64,000 nucleotides of DNA from Nocardioides sp. SYSU D00065. GTDB lineage: Bacteria; Actinomycetota; Actinomycetes; Propionibacteriales; Nocardioidaceae. Position numbers and translations under genes: made by a program. The stretch spans positions 1-64,000 of the forward strand of contig NZ_JAFMSX010000001.1 of assembly GCF_017916425.1 (NCBI RefSeq), read 5' to 3'. The notes beneath the pieces are model-generated. The model saw only the letters and a program-made list of their open reading frames with translations, was not told the origin of the DNA and did not search any database. Of this stretch, positions 33,588 through 42,249 are shown in pieces. Positions within the stretch are counted from its first letter, which is position 1, and the number at the start of each line of letters is the position of its first letter.

Positions 33588-33731
33588 TTCGTTCGTGACT
33601 CCCTGTCGTACGGGGTCTCCCCCGAGCTCGAGCACCGGTGTGGGTCGTCGAGGCGCCGCCTCGTGCCTCACGTGAGGTAAAGGCGGTCGCCGGACGCCCG
33701 CGCAGTCCGCCCGCGTCCCATCGTTGCGTCC

Positions 33732-34973
33732 ATGCCACGTACCCGTCTCGTCCTGGCGCTCTGCGCCTCCGTCGTCCCGGTCTCGTTGTCCCAGGCCGCC
33801 GTCGCGGCCGTCGACAACCACCTCAGCCTGGCGAGCGTCGCGTCGCCGGAGTCCGGTCCCAACGGCAGCTTCGCCCGGGGCATCAGCGACGACGGCCGCT
33901 ACGTCGTCTTCGCCTCCCACCAGCCCTTCCTCGTGCCGAACGAGCCGGGCGATCTCGGGCGCTACGTCTACCTCCGGGACACCGCGACGGGGGTGACCAC
34001 ACGCCTGAGCCACGGCGCCGACGGCTATCTCATCGGCAACGCGGCGATCAGCGGGAACGGTCGCTACGTCGTGTTCGCGAGCAAGGAGGGCCCCTTCGAC
34101 CAGGCCGCCGTCCGCCTGGTCAACACACGCACCGGCACGTCCCGCATCATCGCGCGCACCGCGACCCCGGGCACCCAGATCATCGACTGGTACACCGTCG
34201 GGATCAGCGACGACGCGTCGAAGGTGGTCTACACGCAGACCACCAGCTCCGACGGGGCGACGTGGCTGGCCCGGATGTTCTCCTACGACGTCGCCGCGCG
34301 CACCACCACCCCGCTCGTCGACGGCCTCGTCGCAACCCCGTCGGACCGACCCGACGAGGCCACCATCCCGTCGCTGAGCGCCGACGGTCGCTACGTCGCC
34401 TTCGTCCAGGGATCGGCGGCGGGCGGCGTGCCGTCGTACGAGCTCGTCCGCCTCGACACCGCAACGGGGGCGCGGACCGTGGTGGACACCGCTACCGGCC
34501 CCCGCACGGCCGCCCAGGCCTTCGGTCACCCGTCGCTCAGCAACACCGGGCGCTACCTGGCCTACACGGACCTCGACGCCGCAGGCGTCGCGCACGTGTA
34601 CTTGCACGACGCCGACAAGCAGACCAGTCGGCTGGTGGACCGTACGGCGTCCGGCGGGCCCAGCGCCGCGGGCGGCGGCCAGGCGCAGGTCAGCGGCAAC
34701 GGTCGCCACGTCGCCTTCTCCAGCTCCGCCACCGACCTGGTGCCCGGGACCTCCGGGGCGCACCAGGTCTACGTCTGGGACCGGACGACCAGGACCGTGG
34801 AGGCGGTCGTGCGCAACCGTCGGGGCCAGTACCCGGCGAGCACCGGCGCGGTGTCGTCCATGCCGTATCTCGACGGCGACGGCAGCACGCTGGCGTTCAC
34901 CTCGACCGCACTGAACCTCGTCCAGGACCAGCCGTCCACCCGCCTCGAGCGGGTCTTCGTCTGGGAGCGCTGA
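33732..34973 (+). CDS. Secreted TolB-like beta-propeller protein
   Basis: A 413-aa exported protein. Residues 1-26 form a Sec signal peptide ending in an Ala-rich AVAA site. Beyond this are at least five repeats of the type ISDDGRYVVFAS, ISGNGRYVVFAS, LSADGRYVAFVQ, LSNTGRYLAYTD and VSGNGRHVAFSS, the WD40/TolB (PD40) propeller signature. No enzyme motif or anchoring segment is seen, so it is probably soluble outside the membrane. Function unknown; similar proteins are common in Nocardioides-type genomes. Confidence 0.82.
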   Translation: MPRTRLVLALCASVVPVSLSQAAVAAVDNHLSLASVASPESGPNGSFARGISDDGRYVVFASHQPFLVPNEPGDLGRYVYLRDTATGVTTRLSHGADGYLIGNAAISGNGRYVVFASKEGPFDQAAVRLVNTRTGTSRIIARTATPGTQIIDWYTVGISDDASKVVYTQTTSSDGATWLARMFSYDVAARTTTPLVDGLVATPSDRPDEATIPSLSADGRYVAFVQGSAAGGVPSYELVRLDTATGARTVVDTATGPRTAAQAFGHPSLSNTGRYLAYTDLDAAGVAHVYLHDADKQTSRLVDRTASGGPSAAGGGQAQVSGNGRHVAFSSSATDLVPGTSGAHQVYVWDRTTRTVEAVVRNRRGQYPASTGAVSSMPYLDGDGSTLAFTSTALNLVQDQPSTRLERVFVWER

Positions 34974-34983
34974 GGACCGTCAC

Positions 34984-36552
34984 TCAGTCGTCGAACGCGT
35001 TCACCACGTCGTGGTCGATGGTGCTCTTCGGCCCGGTGAACCAGCGCTTGGCCGAGACGTTCCACCAGATCGCCAGCACGATCAGCGTGCCGATGGTCAG
35101 CACCGGCGCGTAGTTGACGCTGCTCCACGCGAACTCGTCGCTGAACGGCACGCCGGCCGGGGTGAACGGCAGCACGAAGTAGACCGAGATGACGAGGATC
35201 TCCGTCACCGCGACGAGGTTCATCCACTTGTACTTCGCGCCGTTGTTCCAGCTGCCCGCCTCGAACGCGTCGCCGATGCGCCAGCGCAGGAAGATCGGGA
35301 TCACGAAGGACAGGTAGAGCCCGATCACCGCGACCGAGACGACCGCGTAGAACGCCACCGGCACGCCGCCGATGCTCTTGAGCGCGGGCAGGGTGATCAG
35401 GATGCCGATGACGGACACGAACATCACCGCGTTGGCGGGGATGCGGGTCGTCGGGTTGACCCTGGACAGCCAGCGCGAGCCGGGGATCGCCCCGTCGCGG
35501 CTGAACGCGAACGTCATCCGCGACGCGCTGGTCAGGCAGGCGGTCGCGCAGAACAGCTGCCCGGCGGTCGAGATCAGGAGCACCAGGAAGTGCCATCCGT
35601 CGGGCAGTGCCTGCCCGAAGATCACGTCGACCGCCCCGAACCCCTCGCTGACCCCCTGCGGGTCCTGGACGGCGAAGAGGAACGACATCAGCAGCACGTA
35701 CCCGCCGATGGCGGAGTAGAAGATCGAGCGCCAGATGCCCTTGGCCGCGCCCTCCGCGGCGCCCTGCGTCTCCTCGGAGAGGTGGGCCGAGGCGTCGAAG
35801 CCGGTGATCGTGTACTGGGTGAGCAGGAAGCCCAGCGGCAGTACGAGGAACCAGTACGCCCCGCTGCTGAAGCCCGAGTTGTTGATCCGCTCGGTGAAGA
35901 CGAAGTCCAGGCTCTGGTGGGTCGGCGGCACGATGACGAGCACGGCGATGACGATCGCCGCGCCCGCGACGTGCCACCACACGGAGATGTTGTTGATGAC
36001 CGCGAGCAGGTGCCCGCTGAAGATGTTGAGCACCGAGGCGAGCACCAGGATCGCCACGAAGAGCAGGAACACCCGGGTGAGCGAGTAGCTGTCGGCCCAG
36101 CCGGTGCTGATCGTGCTGATGGTCAGGTCGAGGAAGGTGGCGGCGCCGTACGCCACGCTGGCGGTGACCGCGAGCAGGCCGATGAGGTTCAGCCAGCCCG
36201 AGAAGAAGCCGGCCGCCGGACCGCCGAGCTTGGCCGCCCACCAGTAGATCCCGCCCGAGGTGGGGTACGCCGAGACGAGCTCGCTGAGGGTGAAGCCGAT
36301 GACCAGGATGAACGCCGAGATGATCGGCCACCCCCAGGAGATGGCGATCGGCCCGCCGTTGTTCCACGCCTGGCCGAAGGTGGTGAAGCACCCGGCCAGG
36401 ATCGAGATGATCGAGAACGAGATGGCGAAGTTCGAGAAGCTCGACCAGCTGCGGCTCAGCTCCTGGGAGTAGCCCAGCTTGGCGAGGTGCTTCTCGTCGT
36501 CGGTCAGCTGGCGCTCGGCGGCGCCCTCTCCGGTGGTCTCTGCAGCGGACAT
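34984..36552 (-). CDS. APC-superfamily amino acid/amine permease (ACT family)
   Basis: A 522-aa membrane protein with about 12 TM helices. Motifs such as FAISFSIISILAGCFTTFGQ, SWGWPIISAFILVIGF and AYPTSGGIYWWAAKLGGPAA match the ACT branch of the APC superfamily, which includes GABA, choline and ethanolamine permeases. Start ATG 36552 is chosen because homology begins after MSAAETTGEGAAERQLTDDE. It is divergent from the FadR gene; a promoter TTTACG-17-TACGGT lies upstream. Context suggests it imports the amine processed by the adjacent operon. Confidence 0.88.
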   Translation of the reverse strand: MSAAETTGEGAAERQLTDDEKHLAKLGYSQELSRSWSSFSNFAISFSIISILAGCFTTFGQAWNNGGPIAISWGWPIISAFILVIGFTLSELVSAYPTSGGIYWWAAKLGGPAAGFFSGWLNLIGLLAVTASVAYGAATFLDLTISTISTGWADSYSLTRVFLLFVAILVLASVLNIFSGHLLAVINNISVWWHVAGAAIVIAVLVIVPPTHQSLDFVFTERINNSGFSSGAYWFLVLPLGFLLTQYTITGFDASAHLSEETQGAAEGAAKGIWRSIFYSAIGGYVLLMSFLFAVQDPQGVSEGFGAVDVIFGQALPDGWHFLVLLISTAGQLFCATACLTSASRMTFAFSRDGAIPGSRWLSRVNPTTRIPANAVMFVSVIGILITLPALKSIGGVPVAFYAVVSVAVIGLYLSFVIPIFLRWRIGDAFEAGSWNNGAKYKWMNLVAVTEILVISVYFVLPFTPAGVPFSDEFAWSSVNYAPVLTIGTLIVLAIWWNVSAKRWFTGPKSTIDHDVVNAFDD

Positions 36553-36699
36553 GGGCACACCTCTCGCGGCGTTTCGATGGGTGCTCGGCACCGTAGACCC
36601 GGCCGCACCGGGCGTAAAGGGGTCGGGACCAGAACTGCCGAAAATTGGTATGAACTCTGACCATTGACGTCTTGCACGATCCTGCACAGACTGGCCCGC
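36553..36699. promoter_or_regulatory. Divergent promoter region of the amine catabolic locus
   Basis: Leftward: -35 TTTACG (36613-36618), 17 bp, -10 TACGGT (36590-36595) for the permease. Rightward: TTGACG (36664-36669), 17 bp, CAGACT (36687-36692), then 7 nt to ATG 36700, a leaderless FadR start. Between them TGGTATGAACTCTGACCA (about 36645-36662) is an imperfect inverted repeat abutting the rightward -35, a candidate operator for the FadR-type regulator. Confidence 0.5.
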
Positions 36700-37446
36700 A
36701 TGACCGCGCAGCCGCACGAGCACCTCACTGCTGCGGTGCTCCGACCGGTCCGTGGACACCACGCGTTCGAGGGGTGCGTGGAGCAGCTTGCGACCGCGAT
36801 CCGGCTCGGCGTCTACCCGGTCGGCAGCGTGCTGCCGCCCGAGCGCGAGCTGGCCGAGCGGTTCGCGGTGAGCCGTGCGACGTTGCGCGAGGCGATCGCC
36901 GCCCTGCGCCAGGCCGGCCTGATCGAGACCAGGCGCGGGCGCGGTGGCGGCTCGACGGTGACCGCCCCGGCCCGCGGCCGTCTGCACAGAAGTCTGGGCG
37001 GCGGCCTGTCCCGCGTCTCGGCAGCGACGAAGTCGGAGTGGCTCGACGCGTTGGAGTTCCGCCGCGTCGTCGAGCCGGGCGCCGCGCAGCTGGCGGCCAG
37101 CCGCCAGCTGACGGCCGCTGACCGGGAGCGGCTCACGGCGGTCGAGGCCGCCGTGCCCGGCGCCTCCGGCAAGCGGGCCCACCGGCAGGCGGACTCCCGG
37201 CTGCACCTGACGATCGCCTCGCTCAGCGGCTCGGCGCGGCTGCAGGAAGCGGTCACGTCGGTGCAGTCGACGCTGGACTCGATGCTCGCCGCCATCCCCT
37301 CCCTGGAGACGAACATCGGCCACTCGCACCACCAGCACAGGCTCATCTGCACCGCCATCCTCGCCGGGCGCCCCGAGCGCGCTCGCGCGGTGATGGAGGA
37401 GCACTGCGACGACACCGCGGCGCTCCTGCGCGGCCTGCTCGTCTGA
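36700..37446 (+). CDS. FadR-subfamily GntR transcriptional regulator
   Basis: A 248-aa regulator. The N-terminal winged helix reads LPPERELAERFAVSRATLRE and ALRQAGLIETRRGRGGG; the C-terminal FCD ligand-binding domain has the acidic and His residues (EFRRVVEPGAAQ, DSRLHLTIASLSG, HHQHRLICTAI) that usually hold a metal and a carboxylate or amine-derived effector. Start ATG 36700 is supported by promoter spacing. It is the first gene of the rightward operon and probably represses both directions. Confidence 0.92.
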   Translation: MTAQPHEHLTAAVLRPVRGHHAFEGCVEQLATAIRLGVYPVGSVLPPERELAERFAVSRATLREAIAALRQAGLIETRRGRGGGSTVTAPARGRLHRSLGGGLSRVSAATKSEWLDALEFRRVVEPGAAQLAASRQLTAADRERLTAVEAAVPGASGKRAHRQADSRLHLTIASLSGSARLQEAVTSVQSTLDSMLAAIPSLETNIGHSHHQHRLICTAILAGRPERARAVMEEHCDDTAALLRGLLV

Positions 37447-37480
37447 CCGGCACGGCCCCCGACCGGCACAAGGAGAACTC

Positions 37481-38848
37481 GTGACCACTCGCAACGACCG
37501 CCACCTGACCATGGAGGCGCTGCGGCAACGCATCGACGCCGGCGAGGTCGACACCGTCGTCCTCGCCTTCACCGACATGCAGGGCAGGCTCCAGGGCAAG
37601 CGGCTGCACGGACGCTACTTCGTCGACCACGTGGTCGGCGGCGGCGCCGAGGGGTGCGACTACCTGCTGGCCGTCGACGTCGACATGAACACCGTGGCCG
37701 GCTACGCGATGACGTCGTGGGAACAGGGCTACGGGGACATGGAGTTCGTGCTGGACGAGCAGACGATCCGGCTGCTGCCCTGGCTGCCGGCGACGGCCAT
37801 GGTGCAGTGCGACCTCGAGTGGGCCGATCACCGCCCGGTGGCCCCGAGCCCCCGGACGATCCTCAAGCGGCAGCTCGACCGGCTGGCCGAGCGGGGTCTG
37901 GTCGCCATGGCGGGCACCGAGCTCGAGCTGGTGGTCTACGAGGACTCCTACGAGGAGGCGTGGCGCAAGGGCTACCGCGACCTCGTGCCGGCCAACCAGT
38001 ACAACATCGACTACTCCATCCTCGGCACCACGCGCGTCGAGCCGCTGCTGCGCGACATCCGCAACCACATGTACGCCGCGGGGCTCGACGTGGAGGGCGC
38101 CAAGGGCGAGTGCAACCTCGGGCAGCACGAGATCGGCTTCCTGTACGCCGACGCGCTCACGACGGCCGACAACCACGCCGTGTACAAGAACGCGGCCAAG
38201 GAGATCGCCGCTCAGCACGGCAAGAGCATCACGTTCATGGCCAAGCCCAACCAGCGCGAGGGCAGCTCGTGCCACATCCATCTCTCGTTGCGCGGCGCCG
38301 ACGGCGAGCTGGTCTTCTGGGACGAGGAGTCCGGGGCGCGCACGCCGCTCTACGACAGCTTCATCGCCGGCGTGCTGGCCACGGCGGCGGACTTCACGCT
38401 GTTCTTCGCGCCCAACATCAACTCCTACAAGCGCTTCGCCGACGGCTCGTTCGCTCCCACGACGATCGCCTGGGGGTCCGACAACCGCACGTGCGCGGTC
38501 CGCCTGGTGGGTCACGGCGCCGGCGCACGGATGGAGAACCGGATCCCCGGGGCCGACGCCAACCCCTACCTGGCCCTGGCGGCCATGATCGCCGGCGGCC
38601 TGCACGGCATCGACGCCGAGCTGGAGCTGGAGCCGGAGCTGAGCGGCAACGCCTACACCTCCGACAAGCCGCGCGTCCCCGCGACGATGCAGGCCGCGCG
38701 CGACCGCTTCCACGCCTCCGCCATCGTCCGCGAGGCACTGGGCGACGAGGTCGTGGACCACTACGCCAACATGGCCGACGTTGAGCTGGCGGCCTACAAC
38801 GCCGCCGTCACCGACTGGGAGCTCTTCCGCGGCTTCGAGAGGCTGTAG
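37481..38848 (+). CDS. Glutamine-synthetase-like gamma-glutamyl-amine ligase (GlnA3/GlnA4/PuuA type)
   Basis: A 455-aa GS-fold ligase. Metal and glutamate ligands lie in MAGTELELVVYED, NLGQHEIGF, SSCHIHLSL (His265) and the ATP/phosphate Arg region NRTCAV; ARMENRIPG carries the final Glu. The N-terminal FTDMQGRLQGKRL pattern is typical of GS-like enzymes that join glutamate to amines instead of ammonia (E. coli PuuA, Streptomyces GlnA3 and GlnA4). Start GTG 37481 has a good AAGGAG five nt upstream. Context with dehydrogenases and a hydrolase favours amine catabolism, possibly ethanolamine. Confidence 0.88.
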   Translation: MTTRNDRHLTMEALRQRIDAGEVDTVVLAFTDMQGRLQGKRLHGRYFVDHVVGGGAEGCDYLLAVDVDMNTVAGYAMTSWEQGYGDMEFVLDEQTIRLLPWLPATAMVQCDLEWADHRPVAPSPRTILKRQLDRLAERGLVAMAGTELELVVYEDSYEEAWRKGYRDLVPANQYNIDYSILGTTRVEPLLRDIRNHMYAAGLDVEGAKGECNLGQHEIGFLYADALTTADNHAVYKNAAKEIAAQHGKSITFMAKPNQREGSSCHIHLSLRGADGELVFWDEESGARTPLYDSFIAGVLATAADFTLFFAPNINSYKRFADGSFAPTTIAWGSDNRTCAVRLVGHGAGARMENRIPGADANPYLALAAMIAGGLHGIDAELELEPELSGNAYTSDKPRVPATMQAARDRFHASAIVREALGDEVVDHYANMADVELAAYNAAVTDWELFRGFERL

Positions 38849-38852
38849 GACC

Positions 38853-40205
38853 ATGACGACGCTGATCAACCCCGCCACCGGCGCCGAGCTGGACGCCTCC
38901 CCCGCCGCGGCGTCGCTCGCGGACGCCGATGCCGCCATCGAGCGCGCGCACGACGCGTTCCGTGCCTGGCGTGCGGTCGCCCCGGGCGAGCGGGCTCGGC
39001 TGCTGCGCGCCTTCGCGGCGGTCGTGGACGAGCACATTGAGGAGCTCGCGCAGCTGGAGGTCCTCAACGCCGGTCACACCATCGGCAACGCGCGCTGGGA
39101 GGCCGGCAACGTCCGCGACTGCCTCAACTACTACTCGGCGACGCCCGAGCGGCTCTTCGGCCGCCAGATCCCCGTGGCCGGCGGCACCGACGTGACGTTC
39201 CACGAGCCGCTCGGCGTGGTGGGCGTCATCGTGCCCTGGAACTTCCCGATGCCGATCGCCGCGTGGGGGTTCGCTCCCGCGCTCGCCGCCGGCAACACCG
39301 TCGTGATCAAGCCCGCGGAGCTGACCCCGCTGACCGCCATCCGGATCGGGGAGCTCGCGCTCCAGGCGGGACTGCCCGAAGGCGTGCTCACGGTGGTGCC
39401 GGGGCAGGGCTCGGTGGTGGGCCAGCGCTTCGTGACCCATCCGCTCGTGCGCAAGGTCTGCTTCACCGGGTCGACCGCGGTCGGCAAGCAGGTTATGGCC
39501 GGGTGCGCGGACCAGGTCAAGCGGGTGACGCTCGAGCTCGGCGGCAAGAGCGCCAACATCGTGTTCGCCGACGCCGACATCGCGGCGGCCGCCGCGAGCG
39601 CGCCGTACGCGGTGTTCGACAACGCCGGCCAGGACTGCTGCGCGCGCTCGCGGATCCTCGTCGAGCGCTCGGCGTACGACGAGTTCGTCGGGCGCCTGGA
39701 GACCGCCGTCCGCGCGTTGCGGGTGCTGGATCCGGCCGACGAGCAGAGCGAGATGGGCCCGCTGGTCTCCGAGCGGCAGCGCGATGCGGTACGGGCCTAT
39801 CTCGACGGTGCGAGCATCGCCTTCACCGGCAGTGCACCGGACGGGCCGGGATGGTGGCTGCCGCCGACCGTGGTGGAGTCCCGCGACACCGGCGAGCCGG
39901 TCTGGCGCGAGGAGGTCTTCGGCCCGGTCGTGGCGGTGATGGCCTTCGACGACGAGGACGAGGCGGTCGCGCTGGCCAACGACACGGAGTACGGCTTGTC
40001 CGGCTCGGTCTTCACCGCCGACCTCGGACGCGCGCTGCGGGTGGCCCGCGGCGTGGAGGCCGGCAACCTGTCGGTCAACAGCCACTCCTCGGTGCGCTAC
40101 TGGACGCCGTTCGGCGGCTACAAGCAGTCGGGCCTGGGCCGCGAGCTCGGTCCCGACGCGCCGCATGCGTTCACCGAGGAGAAGAACGTCTTCATCGCCC
40201 ACTGA
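38853..40205 (+). CDS. NAD(P)-dependent aldehyde dehydrogenase
   Basis: A 450-aa ALDH. The sequence has the substrate-site Asn in VPWNFPMP (Asn130), the general base Glu228 in LELGGKSANIVF, and the nucleophile Cys262 in NAGQDCCARSR. The C-terminal FGGYKQSGLGRELG and EEKNVFIAH are typical. It begins 4 nt after the ligase stop. In this operon it would oxidise a gamma-glutamyl aldehyde to the acid, as PuuC does. Confidence 0.93.
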   Translation: MTTLINPATGAELDASPAAASLADADAAIERAHDAFRAWRAVAPGERARLLRAFAAVVDEHIEELAQLEVLNAGHTIGNARWEAGNVRDCLNYYSATPERLFGRQIPVAGGTDVTFHEPLGVVGVIVPWNFPMPIAAWGFAPALAAGNTVVIKPAELTPLTAIRIGELALQAGLPEGVLTVVPGQGSVVGQRFVTHPLVRKVCFTGSTAVGKQVMAGCADQVKRVTLELGGKSANIVFADADIAAAAASAPYAVFDNAGQDCCARSRILVERSAYDEFVGRLETAVRALRVLDPADEQSEMGPLVSERQRDAVRAYLDGASIAFTGSAPDGPGWWLPPTVVESRDTGEPVWREEVFGPVVAVMAFDDEDEAVALANDTEYGLSGSVFTADLGRALRVARGVEAGNLSVNSHSSVRYWTPFGGYKQSGLGRELGPDAPHAFTEEKNVFIAH

Positions 40206-40241
40206 CGAGCACCTCTCGTCCACTGGAAAGGCACACGGAAC

Positions 40242-41021
40242 ATGGCAGGACGCATCGAGGGCCGCACGGCAGTCGTCACCGGCGGTTGCAGCGGCATCGG
40301 GCTGGCGACGGTACGCCGCTTCGTCGAGGAGGGCGCGCGCGTCGTGATCGGCGACATCGACGACGCCGCCGGCGAGGCGCTCGCCGCCGAGCTGGGTGGG
40401 CCGGAGGTGGTCACCTACGTGCACGTCGACGTGACGTCCAAGGATCAGGTGGACGCGCTGTTCCGCACGGCCAAGGACACCTACGGCTCGGTGGACATCG
40501 CCTTCAACAACGCGGGGATCTCGCCGCCGGAGGACGACTCGATCCTCGACACGGACCTCGAGGCCTGGCGTCGCGTCCAGGAGGTCAACCTGACCAGCGT
40601 CTACCTCTGCTGCAAGGCCGCCCTGCCCTACATGCTCGAGCAGAAGCGCGGCTCGATCGTCAACACCGCGTCCTTCGTGGCCGTGATGGGCGCCGCCACC
40701 TCGCAGATCTCCTACTCGGCCTCCAAGGGCGGCGTGCTGTCGATGTCGCGCGAGCTGGGCGTGCAGTTCGCGCGCGAGGGCGTACGCGTCAACGCGCTCT
40801 GCCCGGGCCCGGTCAACACGCCGCTGCTGACGGAGCTGTTCGCGAGCGACGCCGAGCGCGCGGCCCGCCGGCTGGTCCACATCCCGATGGGCCGGTTCGG
40901 CGAGCCCGAGGAGATGGCGAACGCCGTGCTCTTCCTGGCCTCGGACGAGTCCAGCTTCATCACCGCGAACGCCTTCCTCGTCGACGGCGGCATCTCCGGC
41001 GCGTACGTCACACCGGTCTGA
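40242..41021 (+). CDS. Short-chain dehydrogenase/reductase
   Basis: A 259-aa classical SDR. The dinucleotide motif is TGGCSGIG, NNAG lies near residue 89, and the catalytic set is Ser144, Tyr158 and Lys162 (SYSASKGG). The DIDD segment after beta-2 suggests NAD rather than NADP. In this operon the obvious role is oxidation of an alcohol group, for example gamma-glutamylethanolamide to the aldehyde. SD GAAAGG lies upstream of ATG 40242. Confidence 0.9.
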   Translation: MAGRIEGRTAVVTGGCSGIGLATVRRFVEEGARVVIGDIDDAAGEALAAELGGPEVVTYVHVDVTSKDQVDALFRTAKDTYGSVDIAFNNAGISPPEDDSILDTDLEAWRRVQEVNLTSVYLCCKAALPYMLEQKRGSIVNTASFVAVMGAATSQISYSASKGGVLSMSRELGVQFAREGVRVNALCPGPVNTPLLTELFASDAERAARRLVHIPMGRFGEPEEMANAVLFLASDESSFITANAFLVDGGISGAYVTPV

Positions 41022-41031
41022 GCGGGCACCG

Positions 41032-41751
41032 GTGGAGTCTCCCGTCGTCGGGCTGACGACGTACCGCCAGGACGCGGCCTGGGGGGTGTGGCACACCCGG
41101 GCGGACCTGCTGCCCACCGAGTACGCGCTGGCGGTGGAGGCGGCGGGCGGCGTGCCCGTCCTGTTGCCACCGGTCCAGCGACCCGCCGCTGCGGCGCGGG
41201 CCGTCGCGCGCCTCGACGCGCTCGTCGTCTGCGGCGGCGCCGACGTCGACCCGGCGAGGTACGGCGCGGCGCCGCACCCGCGCACCGCGGGCTGGCAGCC
41301 CGAGCGCGACGCCTGGGAGCTCGCGCTGCTCGACGCGGCGGAGGAGATCGGGCTGCCCGTGCTCGGGATCTGCCGCGGCATGCAGCTGATGGCGGTGCAC
41401 GCAGGCGGGACGCTCGACCAGCACACCCCCGACCTCGTGGGGCACGAGGAGCACTCCCCTGGCGCCGACGCCTACGGGACGGTGGCCGTGACGACCGCAC
41501 CCGGGTCCAGGCTGGCCGGTCTCGTCGGGGCCGAGCTCGAGGTCAGCTGCCACCACCACCAGTCGGTGGCCAGTCACCCCGGCTTCGAGGCGGTCGCGCA
41601 CGCCGCGGACGGCACGCTGGAGGCGATGGAGGCGCCCGGTGAGCGCTACTGCCTGGCGGTCCAGTGGCATCCGGAGACCCGGGTCGAGGTCGGGCTGATG
41701 GCCGGCCTGGTGGCTGCGGCGCGCGAGCACGGCCATCGTTCGGTGACCTAG
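41032..41751 (+). CDS. Class I glutamine amidotransferase / gamma-glutamyl hydrolase (peptidase C26, PuuD-like)
   Basis: A 239-aa hydrolase with the triad Cys114 (LGICRGMQLM), His213 and Glu215 (VQWHPE). GGADVDPARYG forms the oxyanion region. The family includes PuuD, which splits gamma-glutamyl-GABA. Start GTG 41032 lies 10 nt after the SDR stop, so it ends the operon. It would release glutamate and the acid product. Confidence 0.9.
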   Translation: MESPVVGLTTYRQDAAWGVWHTRADLLPTEYALAVEAAGGVPVLLPPVQRPAAAARAVARLDALVVCGGADVDPARYGAAPHPRTAGWQPERDAWELALLDAAEEIGLPVLGICRGMQLMAVHAGGTLDQHTPDLVGHEEHSPGADAYGTVAVTTAPGSRLAGLVGAELEVSCHHHQSVASHPGFEAVAHAADGTLEAMEAPGERYCLAVQWHPETRVEVGLMAGLVAAAREHGHRSVT

Positions 41752-41762
41752 CCGCGGTGGCC

Positions 41763-42209
41763 TCAGCCGCGTGCGCGCCGGCGCCGCAGGGTGGCTGGCA
41801 GCGTCAGCACGAGCGCCAGCACGACGCCGACGAACATGCCGATCGAGTTCGCCGCGACGTCGCGCGGGTCGGAGACCCGGCCCGGGATCGAGCGCTGGAC
41901 GTTCTCGATCATGGAGGTCAGCACGATCCCCGCGGCCATCGCCATCCACCACAGCCGCGACCCGACGAGCAGCAGGAGGAACACCCCGAGCGGGACGAAC
42001 AGCCCGATGTTGGCGAGGAACTCCACCCGCTCGATGCTGAGCCGGCTCGTCACCGGGTCGAGGTCGGGATAGCGCTCGAGCCGCGCGAGGATGCGGCCGG
42101 CGAGGCTGCTGTAGTCGGGCTGGTCCGAGCCGGGCGTCAGCGTCACCAGCCCCACGAAGCCGAGGTAGAGCAGGGTCAGCAGGCTCAGGAGCGGATGGCG
42201 GTGCAGCAC
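41763..42209 (-). CDS. VanZ-family membrane protein
   Basis: A 148-aa protein with four TM helices. VanZ-like marks: SLLTLLYLGFVGLVTLTPG, FLANIGLFVPLGVFLLL and the RVSDPRDVAANSIGMFVG segment with the conserved Asp-Asn near the last helix. VanZ proteins raise teicoplanin resistance in some hosts, but most homologues have no known role. I prefer GTG 42209 (AGAAT six nt upstream) over the TTG at 42233. Convergent to the C26 gene. Confidence 0.8.
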   Translation of the reverse strand: MLHRHPLLSLLTLLYLGFVGLVTLTPGSDQPDYSSLAGRILARLERYPDLDPVTSRLSIERVEFLANIGLFVPLGVFLLLLVGSRLWWMAMAAGIVLTSMIENVQRSIPGRVSDPRDVAANSIGMFVGVVLALVLTLPATLRRRRARG

Positions 42210-42249
42210 CCGGCCATTCTCCGGGTGGACCAAGGCGACGCCGGGTGGC

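Noticed and set aside
34984-37599. 871-codon extension of the permease frame across the FadR gene
   Set aside because: Homology to permeases starts at 36552; upstream residues are the antisense of the FadR gene.
41763-42209. VanZ as evidence for a glycopeptide resistance cluster
   Set aside because: No vanHAX, vanRS or vanY relatives nearby; VanZ-family proteins are common without resistance.
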